A stretch of 64,000 nucleotides of DNA from Loktanella fryxellensis (GTDB taxonomy: Bacteria; Pseudomonadota; Alphaproteobacteria; Rhodobacterales; Rhodobacteraceae), in assembly GCF_900110065.1 (NCBI RefSeq), contig NZ_FOCI01000008.1, positions 62,001 through 126,000 on the forward strand. Direction: 5' to 3'. The notes under the pieces were generated by a model, which was not told the origin of the DNA, did no database searches, and saw nothing but the letters and a program-made list of their open reading frames with translations. The translations under genes were made by a program, and so were the position numbers. This document shows, piece by piece, positions 1 through 9,394 of the stretch (positions are counted from its first letter, which is position 1; every line of letters begins with the position of its first letter).

Positions 1-522
1 GAACTGCGCCGCCGTCGCCGCCGTGGCATCGGCGGCCCCGCGTCCGAGTAGCGTGTAGACGGCCCAGCCCAGTCCCGCGGCCATCATCGCAAGCGCACCC
101 GCGGGATCGACGGCGACACCGCCCACCGGCACCAGCAGCACCGCAAGACCCGCCAGCGCCACCGCCATCCCAACCCATTGCAGCGCGCCGACGCCCTGTC
201 CCCGCCCCACCGCGACGGCGAACATCGCCAGTTGCACCGTGCCGAACAGGATCAGCGCCCCCAGCCCTGCCCCAAGGCTCAGGTAGGCTATGGAAAACCC
301 CGCCATGTAGATCGCCAGTGCCACGGCCCCGGCACCGTATGCCCACCGCCAGCCAAGGATCCGGCCGCGCAGCAGCACCAGCAGCGCCACCGCACCCGCC
401 GCGACCCGCAAGGCGGCAAAGGTCATGGGCTGCATCCCGTAGCCCGCCACGCCGATCCGGGTCAGCACGGAATTGGCCGCGAACGCGATCAGCACCACGA
501 CGACAAGCAGCAGCAACCGCAT
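1..522 (-). CDS. EamA/DMT-family permease (partial, C-terminus outside window)
   Basis: The visible N-terminal 174 residues start MRLLLLVVVVLIAFAANS and are almost wholly hydrophobic, with about five predicted membrane helices. Small-residue-rich helices, a TRIGVAGYG stretch after the first helix and the pattern of paired short helices are typical of the EamA (DMT) drug/metabolite exporters of the inner membrane, which usually have ten helices in about 290 residues. The gene continues past base 1. Its ATG overlaps the stop codon of the upstream GNAT gene (TGATG), so the two are translationally coupled. The substrate cannot be inferred. Confidence 0.8.
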   Translation of the reverse strand, partial: MRLLLLVVVVLIAFAANSVLTRIGVAGYGMQPMTFAALRVAAGAVALLVLLRGRILGWRWAYGAGAVALAIYMAGFSIAYLSLGAGLGALILFGTVQLAMFAVAVGRGQGVGALQWVGMAVALAGLAVLLVPVGGVAVDPAGALAMMAAGLGWAVYTLLGRGAADATAATAAQF

Positions 523-1001
523 CAGCCGAACGCCGCCGGATAGCGCAGTGCTACCTGCGGCACCGCACCGCCCACGCCCACCAGCAGCGTCTGCGCCACC
601 GGATAGGGAGACGTCAGCCGCGCCGCGGCTGCACTCGAAAATCCTGCCTTGCCATAGAACGCAGGCGCGCCCAGCACCACGACCGGGGTCGCCGTCTGGT
701 CCGCCCACGCGGCCAGCTGCGCCACCATCCGCCGCCCGTGCCCCCGCCCCTGCCAGTCGGGTGCCACGGCCACGGGCGCCAGGCACAGCCATCCCACCGG
801 GGCCACCATCGCCGACAGGGCATAGGTGCCGATGATGCCATCCCCCAGCGGGATCACCTGTTCGCCGCGCATTGCACCCGCCTTGCGCAGGGCATGGATC
901 AGCGCCACTTCGGCCCCGCCGCCGAACGCATCGCGCAGCAGCGCGTCGATCGCGGGCAGGTCTGCGGCGCTGGCGGGGCGGATGAAACCGGGAAACTGCA
1001 T
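522..1001 (-). CDS. GNAT family N-acetyltransferase
   Basis: This 159-residue protein has the GNAT fold signature. An N-terminal stretch (IRPASAADLPAIDALLRDAF) is followed by the central beta strands, then the acetyl-CoA pyrophosphate loop APDWQGRGHGRRM at about residues 80-92 (the Q/RxxGxG/A motif). A VLGAPAFYGKAGF segment near residues 109-121 is typical of YhbS-like predicted acetyltransferases. The acceptor substrate is unknown. It is the first gene of a two-gene unit with the EamA permease, overlapping it by one base, which suggests possible acetylation and export of one compound, but this is inference only. Confidence 0.85.
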   Translation of the reverse strand: MQFPGFIRPASAADLPAIDALLRDAFGGGAEVALIHALRKAGAMRGEQVIPLGDGIIGTYALSAMVAPVGWLCLAPVAVAPDWQGRGHGRRMVAQLAAWADQTATPVVVLGAPAFYGKAGFSSAAAARLTSPYPVAQTLLVGVGGAVPQVALRYPAAFG

Positions 1002-1061
1002 GGGGCGGTGATGGGCCCATCGGTCGGCGGGCGCAAAGGAAAAATGTCGCATCCCGGCCCC

Positions 1062-1074
1062 GCTGCAATGCAGC
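1062..1074. promoter_or_regulatory. palindrome upstream of aox (candidate operator)
   Basis: GCTGCAATGCAGC is a 13-base palindrome around a central A. It lies in the divergent GNAT/aox intergenic region, about 50 bases before the aox start and just upstream of a TATCTA box (1085-1090) that could serve as a -10. Position and symmetry fit a transcription-factor site; the factor is not identifiable. Confidence 0.3.
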
Positions 1075-1124
1075 CCCGCATTCATATCTAGGGGCCACGC
1101 ACCAAAGCAGAGCAAGAGGACACC

Positions 1125-1835
1125 ATGAGACACGATCAGGACTTCATCGCCAGCACGGCATCGGTTGCCGCGCAGACCACGCAGGCCGGGGTCGCAACGC
1201 CTGAGAGCCACGACGACGATGCCTTGACCGTGCACCACACCCCGCGCGACAAGCGCGACCGGATCGCGTTGCGTGTGGTCAAATTCATGCGCGTCTTCGC
1301 GGACCGCTTCTTCAGCAACCGCTACGGCCACCGCGCCGTGGTGCTCGAAACCGTCGCCGCCGTGCCGGGCATGGTCGGCGGTCTGTTGCAGCACTTGCGC
1401 GCGCTGCGCCACATCCGCGACGATCAGGGCTGGATCAGGGAACTGATCGAAGAGGCCGACAACGAGCGCATGCACCTGATGACCTTCATCGAGATCGCCC
1501 AGCCGTCGCGGTTCGAGCGGTTCCTGATCGCGACCACGCAACTGGTGTTCTACAACGCGTACTTCTTCCTGTACCTGCTGGCCCCGCGCATCGCGCACCG
1601 CGTCGTGGGCTATCTGGAGGAGGAGGCCGTCATCAGCTATACCCAGTATCTGGCCCAGATCGACGCGGGCAAGGTCGAGAACGTGCCCGCCCCCCAGATC
1701 GCCAAGGATTACTGGAATCTGCCCGACGACGCCCGCCTGCGCGAGGTCGTGATCGTGATCCGCGCAGACGAGGCGCGCCACCGCGACGTCAACCACGACT
1801 TCGCCAACAAGATCGTGACGCGCCAGCACGTCTGA
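1125..1835 (+). CDS. aox: alternative oxidase
   Basis: Cyanide-insensitive ubiquinol oxidase, a diiron membrane-associated protein that reduces oxygen to water without proton pumping. All diiron ligand motifs are present in order: LET (Glu75), NERMHL (Glu114, His117), LEEEA (Glu165-167) and RADEARH (Glu216, His219). The 236 residues match bacterial members, which lack the plant regulatory N-terminal extension. A gagga ribosome binding site lies seven bases before the ATG. It is a single gene, divergent from the GNAT/EamA pair and followed by a GC hairpin. Family knowledge links bacterial AOX to relief of electron pressure or to respiration when cytochrome oxidases are inhibited by nitric oxide or cyanide; its regulation here is unknown. 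Confidence 0.95.
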   Translation: MRHDQDFIASTASVAAQTTQAGVATPESHDDDALTVHHTPRDKRDRIALRVVKFMRVFADRFFSNRYGHRAVVLETVAAVPGMVGGLLQHLRALRHIRDDQGWIRELIEEADNERMHLMTFIEIAQPSRFERFLIATTQLVFYNAYFFLYLLAPRIAHRVVGYLEEEAVISYTQYLAQIDAGKVENVPAPQIAKDYWNLPDDARLREVVIVIRADEARHRDVNHDFANKIVTRQHV

Positions 1836-1845
1836 CGCGGCACAC

Positions 1846-1866
1846 GGGGCCGGTCGCACCGGCCCC
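1846..1866 (+). terminator. GC hairpin after aox
   Basis: A perfect nine-base stem GGGGCCGGT/ACCGGCCCC with a three-base cgc loop starts about ten bases after the aox stop. There is no T-tract, so it could be a weak or factor-assisted terminator or an mRNA-stabilising hairpin. It opens the degenerate GC-rich repeat tract that runs to about 1945. Confidence 0.5.
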
Positions 1867-1962
1867 CTCGCGCCGGCCTTCCTCTCGCACCGCCCCCCCT
1901 TGCGCCGGCCCGCCCCCTTTCGCCGGGCCCCTTAGCACCGGCGCTTCACGCCACATCGAACC

Positions 1963-2521
1963 CTAGCTGTCGGGGAACCCCAGCATGGGTTCGATCCGTT
2001 CCCATGTGCGGTTCATCGGCCAGGCCTCGCTCAGCCACGGGATGCCGATGTGGCCATAGCGGATCGACAGCTGCCACTCCGCCGCTTCCTCCTCCGCAGA
2101 TCGCGGCGGCAAGGCCGGTGCGGTCGGCCCCGGCCCGGCAGTGGATCAGCAGCGGCTTCGGCGCATCCCGCATCACGGCGGTCAGGCGCGCGACCTCATC
2201 GTCGGTCAGATCGCGCGCCTCCGACAGCTCGAAATCGATATGCTGGATGCTCAGCCGGTCGGTCAGCGCCAGTTCCGTCTCGTACCAGTCGGCCCCCGGT
2301 CTGGCGCCGCGCAGGTTCAACACGCTGGCTATCCCCACCTCGCGCCGCCATCGCGCCAGATCCTGACCATCCATCTGACCGGACCGATAGACGACGCCCG
2401 GACTGACCGCGTGGAAATTTCCGCTCACCTGCAGCCACGTCAGAAAGCAGGTCAGGCCCAGCACGGCCACACCACCAGTCGACAGACCGAACTTTGCCCA
2501 GCGCCACAGCCGCCGCATCAT
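1963..2521 (-). pseudogene. dual-specificity/tyrosine phosphatase-like protein, apparently frameshifted
   Basis: The N-terminus has a membrane helix (about residues 9-30) followed by a phosphatase domain with VYRSGQ and the complete P-loop HCRAGADRTG, the Cys and Arg of Cys-based phosphatases. After GLAAAIC the zero frame runs into unrelated sequence ending at 1946. The neighbouring frame instead gives AEEEAAEWQLSIRYGHIGIP and later GFPDS followed by a stop at 1963, the tail expected of this family. A helix segment that should follow AAAI also seems shortened, so a small deletion, not a multiple of three, near 2092-2104 is likely. It could be a true inactivation, a recent mutation or a sequencing error. 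The P-loop itself is intact. Confidence 0.6.
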
Positions 2522-2618
2522 GTCATCCCCTGCCAGCGCCCGTGTGAGGACCTGTCACAGGCAAATCACGACTGCATTTCGCCACCCCGATCCCGCCAAG
2601 ATGACGCACCATGCGAAA

Positions 2619-2642
2619 GGGCGGCCCCGGATGGGACCGCCC
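2619..2642 (-). terminator. rho-independent-like terminator downstream of groESL
   Basis: Read on the minus strand this is GGGCGGTCCC-atcc-GGGGCCGCCC, a ten-base stem with one G-U pair and a four-base loop, followed by TTT. It lies about 150 bases after the groEL stop and before the phosphatase gene. A second long hairpin with AAGGATCG/CGATCCTT outer arms and TTGGCCC/GGGCCAA inner arms (2755-2791) sits right at the groEL stop codon. Confidence 0.55.
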
Positions 2643-2789
2643 TCGTGTCTTCTTGAACGGATCAGCCCCGACGGGCCGGACCGGGAACATCGGCGCGACT
2701 TTGGGATGCAGTGGGGGCGCTTGGTATTTGCAAGCAAACCCCTGCCACCCCCACAAGGATCGTTTGGCCCTGACGGGCCAAGCCGATCC

Positions 2790-4451
<1,662 letters not shown>

Positions 4452-4506
4452 CTATGGAATTTCAGGTGGAATGGAGAAGCGGTGGACCTGACGGCCCCCT
4501 GCGGTG

Positions 4507-4791
4507 TCACATGACGCCGAGGATGTCGCTTTCCTTCATGATCAGCAGGTCTTCGCCATCGAGCTTGACCTCGGTGCCGGACCACTTGCCGAACAGGATG
4601 CGGTCGCCGGCCTTCACGGCCATCTCGATCAGCTCGCCGTTGTCCTTGCGGGCGCCGGTGCCGACGCTGACGATCTCGCCTTCGGCGGGCTTTTCCTTGG
4701 CGGAATCAGGAATGATCAGACCGCCCTTGGTCTTGTCTTCGCCTTCGATGCGACGGACCAGCACGCGGTCGTGCAGAGGTTTGAATGCCAT
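4507..4791 (-). CDS. groES: co-chaperonin GroES (Hsp10)
   Basis: 94-residue co-chaperonin that caps the GroEL ring as a heptamer. [20 protein letters not shown] opens the beta-barrel, the mobile loop region [19 protein letters not shown] binds GroEL, and the C-terminus ends [16 protein letters not shown] as in the family. The start follows AAGGAAGG with eight bases spacing. It is first in the groES-groEL operon. A CIRCE inverted repeat and a promoter with a perfect -35 box lie immediately upstream, so repression by HrcA and heat induction are expected. Confidence 0.98.
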   Translation of the reverse strand: MAFKPLHDRVLVRRIEGEDKTKGGLIIPDSAKEKPAEGEIVSVGTGARKDNGELIEMAVKAGDRILFGKWSGTEVKLDGEDLLIMKESDILGVM

Positions 4792-4825
4792 CTTGTGAAC
4801 CTTCCTTGAAGCGTTTCATATGCCG

Positions 4826-4852
4826 TTAGCACTCACCTTGGTCGAGTGCCAG
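4826..4852 (-). promoter_or_regulatory. CIRCE element (HrcA operator) of groESL
   Basis: Read on the minus strand this is CTGGCACTC, nine bases, then GAGTGCTAA. The right arm matches the CIRCE consensus exactly and the left arm differs in its outer two bases, a variant common in Alphaproteobacteria. It lies between the predicted transcription start and the groES ribosome binding site, where HrcA would block expression at low temperature. Confidence 0.93.
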
Positions 4853-4859
4853 CAGCGGC

Positions 4860-4888
4860 TAGTTAGGCAATCCGGTGGCGTGTGTCAA
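4860..4888 (-). promoter_or_regulatory. housekeeping-type promoter of groESL
   Basis: On the minus strand TTGACA (4883-4888) is followed after exactly 17 bases by TAACTA (4860-4865). The -35 is perfect and the -10 is weak. The predicted start falls at the edge of the CIRCE element, the usual arrangement. Confidence 0.55.
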
Positions 4889-5057
4889 CGGCCTCGCACG
4901 GCCCGCCGCCGCCGCACGGCGACGGATCGCCGGGGCATCCGGCGGGCGCGGACGCTTGGCATGGCGGCCCGCCGCCGCCTGCGCTAGGCTGGCTCTCGCC
5001 CTGCCCGACCTTGCCCCGCCCCGCCCCCCCGCCCCGCCCCGCCCGAAAGGTTCCCCG

Positions 5058-6044
5058 ATGCGCGCCCTGCTGACCACCCTTCTGATGCTGCTCGCCCTGC
5101 CCGCCCATGCGCTGTGCGGCGGCCCCGGCATCATGGACCGGCTGGACGCCACCGACCGCGCCGCCGTGGCGCAGGCCGTCGCGGATACCCCCTATCCCAG
5201 CGGCACCCTGTTCAGCGCCACCCGCGACGGACGAGAGATCACGCTGGTCGGCACCCTGCACATTCACGACCCCCGCCTGTTGCCGCTGGCGAACCGCGTG
5301 GCTTCGCGCGTCGCGGCAGCCGACCTGCTGCTGGTCGAGGCGGGGCCGGAGGAGGAAGCGGCCCTGACCCGCGCCATGGCGACCGACCCCACGCTGCTGT
5401 TCCTGTCCGATGGCTCCACCCTGCCAGAACAACTGGACGAACCCACGTGGCAGGCGCTGATCGCCGCCGCCTCCTCACGCGGCGTGCCCGCCATGCTGGC
5501 CGCCAAGATGCAGCCCTGGTATCTGTCGCTGTTGCTGTCGATCCCGCCCTGCGCCATGGGCGATCTGAACGCGGGCGCCACCGGCCTCGATGCGATGATC
5601 GTGGCACAGGCCGAAACCGGCGGTGTTCCCGTGCAGGCGCTGGAACCGTGGCAGACCCTGTTCGACGTGATGCGCGCACCGCCCCTGTCGGAACAGGTGG
5701 ACCAGCTGCGCTTTGCCCTCGTGCCCGCCGACCTGCATGACGCCATGTTCGCCTCCATGCTCGACAGCTACTTCGCCGGCGACATCGCAGAGCTGTGGGA
5801 GGTGAGCCGCGCCGCCATGCGCCTTGTGCCGGGCATCGACCCCGCCACCGCCGCCGACCTGTTCGACGCCGCCGAACAGGACCTGCTGACAAACCGCAAC
5901 CGCGACTGGATGCCCCGCATTGCAACGGCGGCGGCCACCCACGACCGGATCGTGATCGCCGTGGGCGCAGCCCACCTGCCGGGCACGGACGGCGTGCTGA
6001 ACCTGCTGGCCGCAGACGGCTGGACCATCACGCGTCTGGACTGA
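5058..6044 (+). CDS. TraB/GumN family protein, secreted
   Basis: The start is MRALLTTLLMLLALPAHALC, a clear signal peptide of about 20 residues, preceded by gaaagg seven bases upstream; an in-frame extension upstream is low-complexity and rejected. The mature part carries the family motifs LVGTLHIHDPR and, near the end, VIAVGAAHLPG. TraB/PrgY/GumN proteins are thought to be related to Tiki-like metalloproteases, with a GxxH histidine near the N-terminus, but their bacterial substrates are mostly unknown. About 328 residues is usual. The 3' end overlaps that of the convergent DUF2161 gene by 17 bases. Confidence 0.85.
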   Translation: MRALLTTLLMLLALPAHALCGGPGIMDRLDATDRAAVAQAVADTPYPSGTLFSATRDGREITLVGTLHIHDPRLLPLANRVASRVAAADLLLVEAGPEEEAALTRAMATDPTLLFLSDGSTLPEQLDEPTWQALIAAASSRGVPAMLAAKMQPWYLSLLLSIPPCAMGDLNAGATGLDAMIVAQAETGGVPVQALEPWQTLFDVMRAPPLSEQVDQLRFALVPADLHDAMFASMLDSYFAGDIAELWEVSRAAMRLVPGIDPATAADLFDAAEQDLLTNRNRDWMPRIATAAATHDRIVIAVGAAHLPGTDGVLNLLAADGWTITRLD

Positions 6045-6735
6045 CACCCGCCGCCGCACCGCCGTCGTCGTCGTTCGAATCCGCGTCGTTCCAGTCCGCC
6101 AGCCCCTGCCGCCCCGCGGGCGTCAGGTCATAGACACCGCGGCTGACGCGCTTGAACCAGCCATAGTGGTTGTCGGCCATGATCGTCGTGGCGTTCGGCA
6201 CCTCGGCCCAGGCCTTGATCCGCGCGCCGGTGGACGCCCCGTGCACCGCGATGAACCGCGCACAGGCCAGCGCGTCCTGCCGGTATCCCGTCACCAGACC
6301 GTGCCGCGTGGCCCCGCCCGCGTTGGGATCGCCCCGCAGCCGGGCAAAGGCCGCCTTCATGCGCGCGGCCTTCACCTTCGACTTGCGCGGGGTGAACGGG
6401 CCGGGATCGGCCAGCACCTCCACCAGCCCGTCGCGGGGTCGGACGGTCATCACGCCCAACCCCAGCCTGCGCGCCAGACCGACGTTCGCCAGCAGCGCCT
6501 TGCGCGCGCCCCCGGCGGGCACCGCCAGATAGACTGCGTCGGTGATCGCCTGCCGCGCGATCCCCTGATGGAACAGCGTCAGCGAAAACGCCGTCTTCAT
6601 CTCGACCACCAGCACCGCATCGCCCTTGACCGCCACCACGTCGGCGGCCCCCACCTCGCCCTTCACCGCATACCCCAGCGCCACAAGATGCGCCTTGATC
6701 GCCGGGTACAGGTCAGCCTCCCGCAACCGCTCCAC
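6028..6735 (-). CDS. DUF2161 family PD-(D/E)XK-like protein
   Basis: The N-terminal part (EADLYPAIKAHLVALGY ... GAADVVAVKG ... VLVVEMKTAF) shows a D-xn-ExK pattern typical of PD-(D/E)XK nuclease folds, and the rest matches the DUF2161 layout, including a C-terminal winged-helix-like region (YGWFKRVSRGVYDLTPAGR). DUF2161 proteins are predicted phosphodiesterases with no proven substrate. The start is uncertain: I use a GTG (VERLREADLYP); a GTG 12 bases upstream is also possible. The acidic C-terminus (NDADSNDDD) is probably disordered. Confidence 0.75.
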   Translation of the reverse strand: MERLREADLYPAIKAHLVALGYAVKGEVGAADVVAVKGDAVLVVEMKTAFSLTLFHQGIARQAITDAVYLAVPAGGARKALLANVGLARRLGLGVMTVRPRDGLVEVLADPGPFTPRKSKVKAARMKAAFARLRGDPNAGGATRHGLVTGYRQDALACARFIAVHGASTGARIKAWAEVPNATTIMADNHYGWFKRVSRGVYDLTPAGRQGLADWNDADSNDDDGGAAAGVSPDA

Positions 6736-6825
6736 CCTTTTTACCACCGCTCCCGCCCCCGCGTGACACCACCGGGCCCAGCCCCTATAAGGCGGCCAAC
6801 ATCCACCAGCATGGACACCCTGACA

Positions 6826-7743
6826 ATGACCACACTGATCTTCGGCCACAAATCCCCCGACACCGATTCCACTGGATCGCCCCTCATCTGGGAATGGTTC
6901 CTCAAGGATGCGGGCCTCGACGCCCGCGCCGTCCTGCTGGGCCAGCCCAACACCGAAGCGGCCTTCGTGCTGAAACGCTGGGGATTCGAGCAGCCCGAGA
7001 TCATGCGCGACGTGACCGACGGTCAGGCCTGCGTCATCGTCGACACCAACAACCCCGCCGAGTTGCCAGAGAACATCCACAACGCCGCCGTGCAGGCGAT
7101 CATCGACCACCACATGCTGGTCGGCGGGATCAGCACTAGGACGCCGATCGACGTGACGATCCGTCCGCTGGCCTGCACCGCCACCATCATGCACCAGCTG
7201 ATGGGCGACACCGCCGCCACCATGCCCGACGGCATTAAGGGCCTGATGCTGTCCTGCATCCTGTCCGACACCCTCGCCTTCCGCTCGCCCACCACCACCC
7301 CGGTGGACCGCGCACTGGCCTCCTCCCTTGCCGCCGATCTGGGCGTCGACATCGATGCGCTGGCGGACGAGATGTTCGCCGCCAAATCCGACGTCGGCGC
7401 CTTCACCGATGCGGAACTGCTGCGCATGGACAGCAAGGAGTTCGAGATCGACGGCACCACCTTCCGCGTCTCGGTGCTGGAAACGACCTCGCCCAGCGTC
7501 GTGCTCGCGCGCAAGGACGCCCTCGTGGCCGCCATGCCCGCCGTCGCCGCAGAGGATGGCGTGGATCAGGTCCTGCTCTTCGTCGTGGACATCATCCGCG
7601 AAGAGGCCACGATGCTGCTGCCAAACGACCTGACCAAGCAGATCGCGGCGGCCTCGTTCGGCGCAGACACCAGCGGCGATACCGTCGTTCTGCCCGGCGT
7701 GATGAGCCGCAAGAAGCAGATCATCCCCGTGCTCAAGAAATAA
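6826..7743 (+). CDS. ppaC: manganese-dependent inorganic pyrophosphatase
   Basis: Family II pyrophosphatase, hydrolysing PPi to phosphate in the cytoplasm and pulling biosynthetic reactions forward. DHH-family metal motifs are present: FGHKSPDTDS (His, Asp, Asp), VIVDTNN, IIDHHM, the SDTLAFRSPT loop, and the C-terminal SRKKQI substrate-binding motif. The 305 residues fit. MTTLIFGHK is preferred over an ATG five codons upstream (MDTLT) because homologues begin at the short form. It has no operon partner; a nine-base GC hairpin overlapping the dispersed palindromic repeat follows it. Confidence 0.95.
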   Translation: MTTLIFGHKSPDTDSTGSPLIWEWFLKDAGLDARAVLLGQPNTEAAFVLKRWGFEQPEIMRDVTDGQACVIVDTNNPAELPENIHNAAVQAIIDHHMLVGGISTRTPIDVTIRPLACTATIMHQLMGDTAATMPDGIKGLMLSCILSDTLAFRSPTTTPVDRALASSLAADLGVDIDALADEMFAAKSDVGAFTDAELLRMDSKEFEIDGTTFRVSVLETTSPSVVLARKDALVAAMPAVAAEDGVDQVLLFVVDIIREEATMLLPNDLTKQIAAASFGADTSGDTVVLPGVMSRKKQIIPVLKK

Positions 7744-7781
7744 GCCTTGCGCAGAAGGCCCCCTTCCCCTCGCTTTTCGCC

Positions 7782-7800
7782 AAATACTCCCGCCGGAGGC
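7782..7800 (+). repeat. dispersed palindromic intergenic repeat, copy 1
   Basis: AAATACTCCCGCCGGAGGC, preceded by CCCCTCGCTTTTCGCC. The same 19 bases occur exactly inverted at 39175-39193 with a matching flank, and the core CTCCCGCCGGAGGC recurs at 7851-7864. The last nine bases pair with GCCTCCGGC at 7811-7819. Confidence 0.8.
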
Positions 7801-7819
7801 TCCGACGACAGCCTCCGGC
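7792..7819 (+). terminator. GC hairpin after ppaC
   Basis: GCCGGAGGC and GCCTCCGGC form a perfect nine-base stem with a ten-base loop about 50 bases after the ppaC stop. There is no T-tract. The left arm is part of the dispersed repeat, so the repeat may double as a transcription end. Confidence 0.45.
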
Positions 7820-7850
7820 ACCGCCGCCACCCTTCATCTGACCCGACACA

Positions 7851-7864
7851 CTCCCGCCGGAGGC
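7851..7864 (+). repeat. dispersed palindromic intergenic repeat, core copy
   Basis: CTCCCGCCGGAGGC, the core of the repeat at 7782-7800, lies about 30 bases before the HAD-hydrolase start. It lacks the AAATA prefix. Confidence 0.65.
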
Positions 7865-7896
7865 ATCCACACCGGCACACTCCCAAAGGATCGCCC

Positions 7897-8772
7897 ATGA
7901 CCCGCATCATTCACAGCTTCCTCGACGCCGCAGGCGACTACGACGCGGCCTTCGTCGATCTGTGGGGCTGCATGCACAACGGCGTCACGGCGTTCCCTGA
8001 TGCGGTGCAGGCCATGCAGGACTACCGCCGCGCCGGGGGCCGCGTGATCCTCGTGACCAACGCGCCGCGCCCGTGGCCGTCCGTGCAGACCCAGATCCGC
8101 CGCATGGGCATTCCCGACGACACCTACGACGCCATCGCCACCTCCGGCGACAGTGCGCGCGCCGCGATGTTCGAAGGGGCCGTCGGCCCCGACGTCTGGT
8201 TCATGGGCGAGGATCACGACCAGAGCTTCTTCGCCCCGATGGAATTGCTCGACGACCCCGTGACCATCCGTCAGGTGCCGCTCGATCAGGCCACCGGCAT
8301 CGTCTGCTGCGGCCCCGCCGACCCCCACGCCGATCCGTCCGTCTATCGCCCGCAATTCCTCACCGCGATACAGCGCGGGCTGAAACTGCTCTGCGCCAAT
8401 CCCGACATCGTCGTGGATCGCGGCCATTCCCGCGAATGGTGCGCCGGTGCGCTGGCGCAACTCTACACAGAGATGGGCGGCGAGAGCCTCTATTTCGGCA
8501 AACCGCATCCGCCGATCTACGACCTCGCCCGCCGCCGTCTGGCGGCGCTGGACGACGGCGCGGACCTGACCCGCATCATCTGCATCGGCGACGGCATCCA
8601 CACCGACATCCTCGGCGCGGCGCAACAGGATCTCGACAGCCTGTTCATCACCGGCGGCCTCGCGGCTGCGGAAACCGCGACTCTGGACCAGCACCCCGCC
8701 GAGGCGGACCTGACCACCTATCTGGGCCAGATGCAGATCAGCCCCACCTATGCCATCGGGTTCCTGCGCTGA
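7897..8772 (+). CDS. HAD-superfamily class IIA hydrolase (TIGR01459-like)
   Basis: 291 residues. The nucleophile motif FVDLWGCMHNG lies near residue 18, motif II follows in ILVTNAPRP, the class IIA cap domain occupies the middle, and GKPHPPIYDLA with CIGDGIHTDILGA form motifs III and IV. Class IIA members dephosphorylate small sugar or nucleotide phosphates (NagD, 4-nitrophenyl phosphatase); the substrate here is unknown. The start follows aaagga by six bases. It sits between ppaC and a MaoC hydratase, with no clear functional link. Confidence 0.88.
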   Translation: MTRIIHSFLDAAGDYDAAFVDLWGCMHNGVTAFPDAVQAMQDYRRAGGRVILVTNAPRPWPSVQTQIRRMGIPDDTYDAIATSGDSARAAMFEGAVGPDVWFMGEDHDQSFFAPMELLDDPVTIRQVPLDQATGIVCCGPADPHADPSVYRPQFLTAIQRGLKLLCANPDIVVDRGHSREWCAGALAQLYTEMGGESLYFGKPHPPIYDLARRRLAALDDGADLTRIICIGDGIHTDILGAAQQDLDSLFITGGLAAAETATLDQHPAEADLTTYLGQMQISPTYAIGFLR

Positions 8773-8863
8773 CGCCACGGCCCTTGACTCGCAGCCTTTG
8801 CGGCGCAATTAAGTTACAATAAAACCGCCTTGAGCGATGGATTGTAGCGTGAGGGACCCTGAC

Positions 8864-9307
8864 ATGCTGGACAACGCGCCGCGCGGCACGATCGTGGTCG
8901 AGGATCTGGCGATCGGCATGACCCGGTCCCTGCGCAAGGTCGTGACGGATGCGGACATCGAGATGTTTGCGCAGGTCAGCACCGACCGCAATCCGGTGCA
9001 TCTGGACGACGATTACGCCCGCGACACGATCTTCGAAGGCCGCATCGCCCACGGCATGCTGACGGCGGGGTTGATCTCTGCGGTGATCGGCGAACAGCTG
9101 CCCGGCCACGGCACGGTCTATCTGGGGCAATCGCTGCGCTTCCTCGCCCCCGTGCGCCCCGGCGACATGGTGCTGGCCGAGGTCGAGGTGACAGCCATCG
9201 ACTATGCCAAGCGCAAGGTCACGATGGACACCCGCTGTCTTGTGGACGGCAAGAAGGTCCTGACCGGCGAGGCGGTGGTCCTCGCGCCCTCGGTCAAGTT
9301 CGACTGA
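8864..9307 (+). CDS. MaoC family (R)-specific enoyl-CoA hydratase-like protein
   Basis: 147-residue single hot-dog domain. The hydratase motif is visible: STDRNPVHLDDDYA with catalytic Asp and His, then FEGRIAHGMLTAGLIS. Single-domain MaoC/PhaJ proteins hydrate trans-2-enoyl-CoA to (R)-3-hydroxyacyl-CoA and can feed polyhydroxyalkanoate synthesis. The ATG is preceded by gaggga at seven bases; an ATG nine codons upstream has no such site. No PHA genes adjoin it, so the pathway remains open. Confidence 0.87.
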   Translation: MLDNAPRGTIVVEDLAIGMTRSLRKVVTDADIEMFAQVSTDRNPVHLDDDYARDTIFEGRIAHGMLTAGLISAVIGEQLPGHGTVYLGQSLRFLAPVRPGDMVLAEVEVTAIDYAKRKVTMDTRCLVDGKKVLTGEAVVLAPSVKFD

Positions 9308-9394
9308 CACGCCAAGCCGGTCCGCACCCGCCCCGCTTGGGCCTGCGGCGGGACCGCCGCTTGCGCCCATCCCCGGCCCGCGTTACGCAATCCC

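Noticed and set aside
4875..5057. N-terminal extension of the TraB/GumN protein
   Set aside because: The extension is Arg/Ala/Pro-rich low-complexity sequence; the downstream ATG has a ribosome binding site and begins a signal peptide.
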